DNA of 41,802 nucleotides from an uncultured Oscillospiraceae bacterium (GTDB lineage: Bacteria; Bacillota; Clostridia; Oscillospirales; Acutalibacteraceae): assembly GCA_900546785.1 (NCBI GenBank), contig URED01000019.1, positions 1 to 41,802 of the forward strand. Direction: 5' to 3'. Of this stretch, positions 16,378 to 23,330 are shown piece after piece. The position numbers were made by a program, and so were the translations under genes. Under the pieces are notes generated by a model that saw only the letters and a program-made list of their open reading frames with translations, was not told the origin of the DNA and did not search any database. Within the stretch, counting starts at the first letter, position 1. Each line of letters opens with the position of its first letter.

Positions 16378-17343
16378 CTAAATACGAAATTCGCTGAGCG
16401 CGCCCCTTGCGCCCTGCTCTTTTTGCCTTGCAAGCTGCGGCGCGGGCTTCTCACGCTCTGCGCGCTGCTTTTCAAACGCCTCTTTAAATGTGACAAGCTC
16501 TTTTGCCGTCATAATACCGGCAAGGCGCTTAAACACATTGATATCAAGCTGCGGAAGCTCCCTGCCGCAAAGCTTTACAAGGTCTTTCACAAGCGTTTTT
16601 CTGTATTCCCTGCCGAGTTCGGCGTCGTCGCTCAGCTCCTGCACAAGCCCAACGATATATGCCGCCTCGCTGTCGGAAACGGCAGTGCCGCCGTTTTTAA
16701 GCTTGGTGATAATATCCTGTGTCATAATACCGTCCTCTTTTTTATCAAACGCTTTTTCAACGCCGGCGCTTCTCTGCGCAGGCACCGCCACAAAGCTGAA
16801 TTCATATGCGTCGCTGATCTCGTCCAGCACCGTATAGCAGAGCACACCGTCATATTCCTGCCCCGGTCTGTGCGCGCAGTAGGCGCTGCTCTTATCCGTG
16901 CCGCAAACGGAGCACACGCGCTTTTTCGCGCTGCAAGAAACGGAAACTTCCTTTTTTATGCCCGCGTCTATGTCTTTTATAAGCGCCTCGTTTTCCGCGG
17001 TGCGCACCATATAGGCTTTTGCTTTCAGGGCAACGTAATCCTCTCCGTCCGCCGTTTTTTTGCCGGGTATCTTTTCAAGAAATGTGTCAAACACCCGTGC
17101 AGTCTGATCCTCGGCAAGCATAGAGTGATTTTTTATGCCTGTTTTGCCTATAAACAGCTTTTGCAGCGTTTCAAGCGCGCCTGTGGAAAATTTTTCAAAA
17201 TCCCTGTCTATATCGTTATCGCAAAGCACGGCTTCAAAAACATAAAGCTCCTCCCTTGCAAATTCGCGCCTTGTAAAAGCGCTTATTTTTTCCAGATCGC
17301 CGTCATTCGGCTCATACGCCTTAACGGTCTTCATGCTATTCAT
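16378..17343 (-). CDS. Prohead protease with C-terminal scaffold-like region
   Basis: 321 residues. The N-terminal ~200 residues look like a phage maturation protease: His in GIKNHSM (about residue 71) and Ser in KKEVSVSCS are candidate catalytic residues, followed by the conserved EFSFVAVPAQ. Between Ser and that motif is a CxxC-x8-CxH cluster (CSVCGTDKSSAYCAH) that probably binds zinc. After about residue 200 a helical, charged tail (ending in KEAFEKQRAEREKPAPQLARQ) looks like a fused scaffolding region removed on maturation. Overlaps the portal gene by 8 bp with AGGAGGG upstream. Confidence 0.8.
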   Translation of the reverse strand: MNSMKTVKAYEPNDGDLEKISAFTRREFAREELYVFEAVLCDNDIDRDFEKFSTGALETLQKLFIGKTGIKNHSMLAEDQTARVFDTFLEKIPGKKTADGEDYVALKAKAYMVRTAENEALIKDIDAGIKKEVSVSCSAKKRVCSVCGTDKSSAYCAHRPGQEYDGVLCYTVLDEISDAYEFSFVAVPAQRSAGVEKAFDKKEDGIMTQDIITKLKNGGTAVSDSEAAYIVGLVQELSDDAELGREYRKTLVKDLVKLCGRELPQLDINVFKRLAGIMTAKELVTFKEAFEKQRAEREKPAPQLARQKEQGARGALSEFRI

Positions 17344-18469
17344 CAGCGCCCTCCTTCAGCAGATTCTGCGCCTGGGCGTCATAAAGACGTGCCTGTGCAA
17401 GCTCCGTTTCATCCTGAAGCGTAATATTTTCCCACTTAACGGCAACGGGAAGATAAACGGAATTGATCTCAAGATATTTGCGCGCGATCTTTACAAGCAC
17501 GGGGGTGATTATCTTTCTGTACGCCTCCAGCTCCGTTGTAAGCATATCCGCCTGCTGGCGGCTCATGCGCTCCGTTGTGGACCAGGAAAGCCCCAGCATA
17601 TACGGCGGCAGACCCGTTTTTGCCACGATCTGCTCCATGAGCTGGCGCACGGGGACTTCGCTTGAAAGCACGTTGTTATCCGCCCCGATGACTTTGACGC
17701 TCACATCGCCTACGGCAACAAAATCCTTTACCGTATCCTTGCTGCTCATCGCGTCCTGCCATGCGCGGCAGATCTGCTGCGCTCTTTCGCGCGCAACGCC
17801 CGCGTCCGTATCCGAATCCGCAGGCTTGTACGTAACGGCGTATCTCAAATTTCCGGCATGCTCCCAATTTTCACCGATCGTGTTATAGATCGTAAGCAGC
17901 ACATCGCATATGAACGGCAGCCCTTTCAGCAGGCTGGTGCCCATGATGCTGCCCGGCTCCGGGTTGAGCGCGGAAAAAAGTATAAGCTCCTGGCGCGGCA
18001 GTTTTTTGCCCGAATTGAAAAATTCGATATCAAGCCCGTTTTTTGCCCGCTTTACTTCCAGCGCGTTAAGCTCTCCGTTATAAAGGGCGTAAAAGCCGCT
18101 GCCGTCCGCGATCATCTCCCCAACGGCACTGCCGTACGTGAGCAGATCGGACATATAGGTAGAAACAAAAGCGCTGATCCCCGTTTGGTTGCCGCCTACG
18201 CATATGTTTTCAAAAAACGAATTCATCTGCCGGTCCACCGGCTCGTTGCCCGTTTCAAACGTAAAATCGTTCATGAGCCTGATAATCTTCAGCACGGCGG
18301 CGTCTATGATCGGCACGCTTTCCCGAAGAGATCTGAACACACGGTTATTCAGCCCCAGGTTTGAAAAGCCGCCCAAATACGCAAACGGGTGGTTTGAAAC
18401 CGCGCTCGTCTGCACTGCCGCCGCAGAGACTGCGGCGCCGGAGCGTTTCTTTTTGCCAAGCAAGCCCAA
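17336..18469 (-). CDS. Phage portal protein
   Basis: 377 residues, the dodecameric DNA gate at the head vertex. Portal features include VPIIDAAVLKIIRLMNDF (about 50-67), QMNSFFENICVGGNQTGI, the GLPPYMLGLSWSTTERMSRQQAD segment near residue 280-302 and a long C-terminal helix rich in Glu/Ala/Gln. The start is TTG at 18469 with AAAGGA upstream, since the nearby ATG is out of frame; four bases follow the terminase stop. Confidence 0.9.
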   Translation of the reverse strand: MGLLGKKKRSGAAVSAAAVQTSAVSNHPFAYLGGFSNLGLNNRVFRSLRESVPIIDAAVLKIIRLMNDFTFETGNEPVDRQMNSFFENICVGGNQTGISAFVSTYMSDLLTYGSAVGEMIADGSGFYALYNGELNALEVKRAKNGLDIEFFNSGKKLPRQELILFSALNPEPGSIMGTSLLKGLPFICDVLLTIYNTIGENWEHAGNLRYAVTYKPADSDTDAGVARERAQQICRAWQDAMSSKDTVKDFVAVGDVSVKVIGADNNVLSSEVPVRQLMEQIVAKTGLPPYMLGLSWSTTERMSRQQADMLTTELEAYRKIITPVLVKIARKYLEINSVYLPVAVKWENITLQDETELAQARLYDAQAQNLLKEGADE

Positions 18470-18473
18470 GCAT

Positions 18474-19736
18474 TCACATCCTTTCTACCGCGAAGGTGTA
18501 GATATCGCCGCTTTTGCCGTTCAGAACGGTAGAAACAAAGTAGCGTATATCATCCATCGCGTGGTCGTTTTCTTTTTTAGGCGAATCTCTTTTTATATCG
18601 TTATCCCAGCGGTAAACGGAAAATTCTCGTATGGTATCCTCACACGCGGGGCAAAAGAAGATCTGCTCCTCCTTGAGCGCGCGGCACACAAGGTTTATAC
18701 CCTTGAGAACATCGTTATCCGCCTTGACGACTCTGTATTCCCCGTGGCGGCGCACGGTCTCGGCAAAGCTGGCGGCAGAGGGGTCTATGATAAGCGCCTC
18801 TATTTTTCTGCCGCCGGCAAGGGCGCACAGCTTTTCGTAATATTCCTCATCGGTCAGCTGCACGCCGCTGTCCCTTGCCGAGTGATAGAATTCGCCGATT
18901 CTGTACCACACCGAGCCGTGCTTTCCCCACAGGCCGAGGGAAAAAGGATTCACGGTGCCGTAATCGCACGAAAGATAAAACTGCGTAAAGCTGCCCGGAT
19001 TCTTCTTTATGTGGCGCTTTGCGCTGAACATCGGGTAAACGAGTCCGTCCGCCGCGACCCACTTGCCCTCAATAAAGCGTTCGTAAAACGCGCCGGAATA
19101 CAGGCTCTTGTACCGCTTTATGACCTCGCGCGAAAGTGAGGGATTATCCTCCATGGTAAAATGCAGATACAGCATTTTCTTTTGCTCTTTTTTAAGGATC
19201 CACTCGTTATAAAACCAGTGAAACGGATGCTCCGGGTTGCAGTTGAACCAATATTTGGCTTCCTCCAGCGAGCATCTTGCAAGCGCCTGCTCAACGAAAG
19301 AGCGGGGCATAAGCGCCGCCTCGTCAAGCATAACGCCGCCCAGGGTCATACCCTGGATCAAAGAGGCGGAGGATTCATCACGCCCGCCGAACAGGTAAAA
19401 ACGGTTGCGCCTGCCGCCTCTTTCTATCTCAATCAGATTGCGGCTGAGCCTGTAATCGCAGTTGAATCCCAACGTGTTCAATACAGGCAGAAGCGGCGTT
19501 ACAACATTGCGCCTGAGCGACGCAATCGTTTTGCCGCATATGGCAAAAGAAGTGTCGTTAAAGCGGTAAAACGCCCAGCTGATGAACGATATACTCATAC
19601 AAAGCGTTTTGCCGGAGCGCACGGCGCCGTCACAGATGATGCCGTTTTTATCCGCCGCAGGGCTGCCCGCGCACCACCATGTCAAGACCGCAAGCTGCTT
19701 TTTTGAAAAAGGGTAAAAGTTATTCGCCGCTATCAC
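18474..19736 (-). CDS. Terminase large subunit (PBSX-type)
   Basis: ATP-driven DNA-packaging motor with C-terminal nuclease, about 420 residues. Walker A is CDGAVRSGKTL and Walker B with catalytic Glu is GVMLDEAALM. The nuclease acidic residues lie in SCDYGTVNPFSLGLWG, IIDPSAASF and DHAMDDIRYF. All are intact, so packaging could be active. The start is uncertain. A TTG at 19781 has no ribosome binding site and would add a basic extension, so I place the start at GTG 19736, overlapping the small subunit gene by 17 bp. Confidence 0.93.
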   Translation of the reverse strand: MIAANNFYPFSKKQLAVLTWWCAGSPAADKNGIICDGAVRSGKTLCMSISFISWAFYRFNDTSFAICGKTIASLRRNVVTPLLPVLNTLGFNCDYRLSRNLIEIERGGRRNRFYLFGGRDESSASLIQGMTLGGVMLDEAALMPRSFVEQALARCSLEEAKYWFNCNPEHPFHWFYNEWILKKEQKKMLYLHFTMEDNPSLSREVIKRYKSLYSGAFYERFIEGKWVAADGLVYPMFSAKRHIKKNPGSFTQFYLSCDYGTVNPFSLGLWGKHGSVWYRIGEFYHSARDSGVQLTDEEYYEKLCALAGGRKIEALIIDPSAASFAETVRRHGEYRVVKADNDVLKGINLVCRALKEEQIFFCPACEDTIREFSVYRWDNDIKRDSPKKENDHAMDDIRYFVSTVLNGKSGDIYTFAVERM

Positions 19737-20055
19737 CGCCCAGCTCGCCCGCCGCGCGCTTGGCGCTCTCTTCCAGCGCAAGATAAAAGCTTACCGGCTC
19801 TGCACACGAGGATTCGGAAAATTCCCAAAGCTTTTCCAGCGCCTTAAGCCTGTCAAAAAACTTGATCTCCATGCCGCCGCCCTTTGGTCTTTTGATCTCG
19901 CTTACATTAAAAAGATCATAACCGGGCAGTTTTTCCATGATCTCCTGCTCGCCTGCAAAAAGGAGCGCAACGGCGTCCTGCACCGTGCCGAATGCAAGCC
20001 GCCTGTAGCCGTCGCAGATCTCCTCTTTGGGCGTTTTCTTTTTTCGTTTTGCCAT
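19720..20055 (-). CDS. Terminase small subunit
   Basis: 111 residues, DNA-recognition partner of the large terminase. The basic N-terminus (AKRKKKTPKEEICDGYRRL) and the segment DLFNVSEIKRPKGGGMEIKF followed by FDRLKALEKL fit the small terminase proteins of Firmicutes PBSX-like phages. It is the first gene of the cluster, with ATG behind AGGAGGCGG. Two palindromes lie in its leader, so the promoter region is the likely control point for the whole cluster. Confidence 0.85.
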   Translation of the reverse strand: MAKRKKKTPKEEICDGYRRLAFGTVQDAVALLFAGEQEIMEKLPGYDLFNVSEIKRPKGGGMEIKFFDRLKALEKLWEFSESSCAEPVSFYLALEESAKRAAGELGGDSGE

Positions 20056-20074
20056 ATCCGCCTCCTAATGATTT

Positions 20075-20089
20075 TGAAAGGTCCTTTCA
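20075..20089 (-). promoter_or_regulatory. Palindrome (candidate operator) before the terminase genes
   Basis: TGAAAGG-N1-CCTTTCA, seven-base arms about a single central base. The one-base centre cannot form a tight RNA loop, which favours a protein-binding DNA site. It lies 20 bp before the small terminase ATG; a shorter CCCT/AGGG repeat follows at 20090-20098. Confidence 0.45.
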
Positions 20090-20115
20090 CCCTTAGGGCG
20101 GAAAACGTGTTTTTG

Positions 20116-20133
20116 ATAGCGTTAAAACGCTAT
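20116..20133 (-). promoter_or_regulatory. Second palindrome (candidate operator) before the terminase genes
   Basis: ATAGCGTT-N2-AACGCTAT, a perfect eight-base-arm inverted repeat. It overlaps one possible -10 region, as an operator would. It does not match the Gram-positive LexA box (CGAAC-N4-GTTCG). Confidence 0.5.
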
Positions 20134-20157
20134 ATTTTTAAAAAATTCTCGAAAACA

Positions 20158-20185
20158 ATCTTATAAAGCACAAAAAAGGTCACAA
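20158..20185 (-). promoter_or_regulatory. Possible promoter of the phage-derived cluster
   Basis: Minus strand: TTGTGA (20180-20185), 16-bp spacer, TAAGAT (20158-20163). An alternative is TTGTTT (20153-20158) with TATAGC (20129-20134) at 18 bp, which would overlap the 20116-20133 palindrome. Neither is strong. Confidence 0.4.
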
Positions 20186-20225
20186 AAAAAACGGGGCCGA
20201 AAAGCAAAAAGCCTTTCAGCCCGTT
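20184..20225 (-). terminator. Terminator after the two-TM membrane protein gene
   Basis: A long imperfect hairpin (ACGGGCTGAAAGGC with GCTTTTCGGCCCCGT, loop TTTTT) is followed by a run of eight Ts on the minus strand, ahead of the phage cluster. Confidence 0.78.
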
Positions 20226-20268
20226 TCAATATGTCTTTATTTATGCGCCGCAATGCCTGAACGCACGA

Positions 20269-21489
20269 TCAGCCCGCCGCATATTCGGTTACGATCTGAT
20301 GATTGACGAACGAATGATTGTTTACGACTTCGTTTACAAAGGTTTCGAACTCATCATCGCTCATATACGGGGATTCAACGGCAAGATAGATCATATCAGA
20401 GGTTGCGTCAGACTGAAACAGCATGATAAACAGCTGATAATCGGCGCTGTCCTTTGTATAAACGCACTCACCGTAAAAATCAGAATATTCAAACACCTGC
20501 TTATCCAGATTTAAAACATCATCCTCTATATTTGCCATGGCGCTGTCAAGCGATGCTGTAACGGAGCTTTGCAGATCCGCTTTTGTAAAGCCGGTGCCGT
20601 CATAGTAGCCGAGCGTGATGATCTCCGTTGTGTCCGTATACTGTAAAATATTTTCGTCCGTTACACTTTCATCCTCATAATCGTACCAAACATAGGGATT
20701 TTCGGTGATGTTCACATAGCCCTGCCTGTCTCCGCCTATTTCGTCATAATATCCCGTATCATAAGAATCGGAATAATAATTCTCATCATAATCATATTCC
20801 CCGGCGCCGTAATCGTCTACATAGCTGTCAAAATCAGAGATATAATCATCCGCAACTCTGTCTGCGATCAGGAAAGAGCCTACCGTGATGGCAATGCTCA
20901 AAACGATTCCTATAATAAAGCTTACCAAAGCGCAGATACCGCTGACCTTTGCGGTCTTGGGCTTTTCCTTTCTGCTGGTAAGAAAGATGATAAGACCCGC
21001 GAGCGGGATTATGAAAGAGAGAATGGCAAGACCAACATTTGCCTTTTCTTCTACGGGCGGCTGGGGAGGATATGCGCCGTAATAGCCCTGCGCGCCCTGC
21101 TGCGGGGCATAGCTGTTGCCCTGATAGCTGTATTGCTGCTGGTTATAATATGTATTTCCGGCAGCATTTTGGCCGTAAGCGCCTGCGCCCTGCTGATTGC
21201 CGTACTGCGCGGCGTTCGGCGCACCGCCCTGTGCGGCGCTTTCCTGTGCGGGGTTCGGCGCGCTCTCCTGCGCAGCCGAAGCTTCGGCAAACTGCGGCTC
21301 AGCCGGCTGCTGTGCCTTTGCCTCTGCGTCTGCCGCCTCTTGGGGCGCGGTATCGTTGTCAAGCAAAACGGTATCGTTCTCGTTTACGGGTGCTGCGCCT
21401 GTGTCCGCAGCGGCGGTATTCCTATCCTCGTTCGGAATATTGACCGTATCGTTCGGCTCAAAAACGTTTTTGTTCTCATTATTATCCAT
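20269..21489 (-). CDS. Two-TM membrane protein with DUF4190-like core and extracytoplasmic domain
   Basis: 406 residues, function unknown. Residues 1-130 are a low-complexity, probably disordered region, first Asn/Asp/Ala-rich and then Gln/Tyr/Pro-rich (GAQGYYGAYPPQPPVEEKA). Two hydrophobic helices follow (VGLAILSFIIPLAGLIIFL and a second around VSFIIGIVLSIAITVGSFLIA), with a basic loop RKEKPKTAK between them, like DUF4190 proteins. The C-terminal ~190 residues are acidic and Tyr-rich, probably outside the cell, and contain a folded region (YTDTTEIITLGYYDGTGF onward). Own promoter and terminator; not obviously linked to hydrogenase. Confidence 0.8.
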   Translation of the reverse strand: MDNNENKNVFEPNDTVNIPNEDRNTAAADTGAAPVNENDTVLLDNDTAPQEAADAEAKAQQPAEPQFAEASAAQESAPNPAQESAAQGGAPNAAQYGNQQGAGAYGQNAAGNTYYNQQQYSYQGNSYAPQQGAQGYYGAYPPQPPVEEKANVGLAILSFIIPLAGLIIFLTSRKEKPKTAKVSGICALVSFIIGIVLSIAITVGSFLIADRVADDYISDFDSYVDDYGAGEYDYDENYYSDSYDTGYYDEIGGDRQGYVNITENPYVWYDYEDESVTDENILQYTDTTEIITLGYYDGTGFTKADLQSSVTASLDSAMANIEDDVLNLDKQVFEYSDFYGECVYTKDSADYQLFIMLFQSDATSDMIYLAVESPYMSDDEFETFVNEVVNNHSFVNHQIVTEYAAG

Positions 21490-21540
21490 TATTTACTCCT
21501 TTTACAGATGTGAATGATTGCTTTTATTTCCTACGACCCT

Positions 21541-21569
21541 ATTAAAACATATTTATGCCTGCATTGCAA
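21541..21569 (-). promoter_or_regulatory. Promoter of the two-TM membrane protein gene
   Basis: Minus strand: TTGCAA (21564-21569), 17-bp spacer, TTTAAT (21541-21546) with an upstream TG. Followed by AAAAGGAG before the ATG at 21489. Confidence 0.65.
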
Positions 21570-21600
21570 GCTTTAAGCTGACGGGCAGGAAGATATTGAC

Positions 21601-23322
21601 TCAGAATTTTTCCCTTGGGGTATATGTTGTATGCAGGATATGATGCGCCTTTTCGCTGTTTGGCTTACCGAAATAATCCTTATACAGCCTTTCAATGACC
21701 GGCGAATCGTGAGAGCGCCTGATCTTATTTTCCTTATCCTCATCATAAAGCGCCTTTGCGCGCAGCTCTTTGATCGGAACGGTATTTCTTGTAGCGTCCT
21801 TTTGAATCGGCTGGCCGCCGCCGTTTATGCAGCCGCCGGGGCACGCCATGATCTCTATAAACTGATATGGCGAGCTGCCGTTTTTGACTTCTTCACAAAG
21901 CTTTCTTGCGTCCGCAAGCCCGCTTGCCGCCGCAACCTTGATCTCCAGCCCGGCAACATTATATGTGGCGGTTCTTATACCGCTGACGCCCCTGACCTCG
22001 CTGAAGTCAACAAGCTTAAAATCGCCGTCCAGAATATTGGCCGCCGTTCTTAAAGCCGCTTCCATAACGCCGCCCGTTGCGCCGAAGATAACGCCGGCGC
22101 CGCTGGCAACGTCAAACGGGGAATCAAATTCTTCGTCTTTCAGCGCATTGAAATTGATAGCCGCGCCGCTGATCATCTGCGCAAGCTCGCGCGTTGTGAT
22201 GGCAGCATTCACATCGCCCTCCATTTCCGGGCGGGTCATTTCAAATTTCTTCGCCGTGCAGGGAATTACCGAAACAACGAACAGATCCTGCGGATCTATA
22301 TTGTTCTTTTCGCAGTAATACGTTTTCAGCAGCGCACCGAACATCTGCTGCGGCGATTTGCATGTGGAAAGATTGGGCAGCAAAGACGGGTAGTAATGCT
22401 CCGCAAACTTGACCCAGCCGGGGCAGCAGGAAGTAAACATGGGCAGCGGCTTTTTATTTTTGATCCTGTCCACAAGCTCGTTTGCCTCTTCCAGAATCGT
22501 AAGATCCGCCGTAACGTCCATATCAAAAACGGCGTCCGCGCCGAGTCTTCTGATGGCGCCCGGCAGTTTTTTCTCCACATTTGTGCCGATCGGCAGGTCA
22601 AATTCCTCGCCCAAAGTGGCGCGTATTGCCGGGGCGGTGAAGAACACGACTTTTTTGGTTGGATCCGCGATTGCCTCCCACACATCGGGCACGCTTGTTT
22701 TCTCATAAAGCGCGCCGACCGGGCAGGAAACGACGCACTGGCCGCACCCCACGCAGGAGGTTTCCTGAAGCGGAATATCAAACGCGCAGCCTATCGTTTT
22801 GTTGTGCCCTCTGTTTCTCGGCCCGATCACGCCGATCGTCTGATTATGGCACATGGCCGTGCAGCGCATACAGTGTATGCACTTGTTGTTATCCCTTACA
22901 AGATAGGAAGAGGAATAATCAATCTCCTGCAATTTATCCGTATCGGGGAAACGGTCTTCATCCACGCCGTAATCCTTGCACAGCTTTTGCAGCTCGCAGC
23001 GGCTGGAGCGCACGCAGGAAAGGCATTTTTTATGATGCTCCGAGAGCAGCAGCTCCAGCGTGGTCTGCCTGGACTGGCGTACTTTCGGCGTATTTGTCCA
23101 CACCTCAAGCCCCTCTTCAACAGGATATACGCAGGAGGCGACAAGGCTTCTTGCGCCCTTGACCTCAACCACGCACACGCGGCACGCGCCGATGCAGTTT
23201 ATCTCTTTTAAATAGCAGAGCGACGGTATATCGATCCCCGCAAGCCTTGCGGCCTCTATGATCGTTGTGCCTTCCTCCGCTTCAACGGGAATGCCGTTGA
23301 TCTTAAGTTTGACCATATTCAT
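21601..23322 (-). CDS. hydA: [FeFe]-hydrogenase catalytic subunit HydA (bifurcating HydABC type)
   Basis: Catalytic subunit producing or consuming H2, 573 residues. In order: N-terminal [2Fe-2S] (Cys36, 47, 50, 64), a His96-x3-Cys100/103/109 [4Fe-4S], two ferredoxin clusters (Cys148/151/154/158 and 190/193/196/200), then the H-cluster domain. That domain has TSCCPGW (297-303), IPCTAKKFE (353-361) and MACPGGCINGGGQP (492-505). The second H-cluster motif normally begins with Met (MPC); here residue 353 is Ile, encoded ATT. Last gene of hydCBA, eight bases after hydB. ATG at 23322, but ATG 23316 fits AGGAGG spacing better. With HydB and HydC it should couple NADH and reduced ferredoxin to H2. 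Confidence 0.96.
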   Translation of the reverse strand: MNMVKLKINGIPVEAEEGTTIIEAARLAGIDIPSLCYLKEINCIGACRVCVVEVKGARSLVASCVYPVEEGLEVWTNTPKVRQSRQTTLELLLSEHHKKCLSCVRSSRCELQKLCKDYGVDEDRFPDTDKLQEIDYSSSYLVRDNNKCIHCMRCTAMCHNQTIGVIGPRNRGHNKTIGCAFDIPLQETSCVGCGQCVVSCPVGALYEKTSVPDVWEAIADPTKKVVFFTAPAIRATLGEEFDLPIGTNVEKKLPGAIRRLGADAVFDMDVTADLTILEEANELVDRIKNKKPLPMFTSCCPGWVKFAEHYYPSLLPNLSTCKSPQQMFGALLKTYYCEKNNIDPQDLFVVSVIPCTAKKFEMTRPEMEGDVNAAITTRELAQMISGAAINFNALKDEEFDSPFDVASGAGVIFGATGGVMEAALRTAANILDGDFKLVDFSEVRGVSGIRTATYNVAGLEIKVAAASGLADARKLCEEVKNGSSPYQFIEIMACPGGCINGGGQPIQKDATRNTVPIKELRAKALYDEDKENKIRRSHDSPVIERLYKDYFGKPNSEKAHHILHTTYTPREKF

Positions 23323-23330
23323 CGCCCTCC

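Noticed and set aside
18474..19781. Longer terminase large subunit starting at TTG 19781
   Set aside because: The added 15 codons are basic, lie in the small-subunit gene in another frame and have no ribosome binding site.
9505..20268. Attachment sites of a temperate prophage
   Set aside because: No direct repeat of useful length was found around the terminator end and the control-region end, there is no integrase, and no tRNA gene is adjacent.
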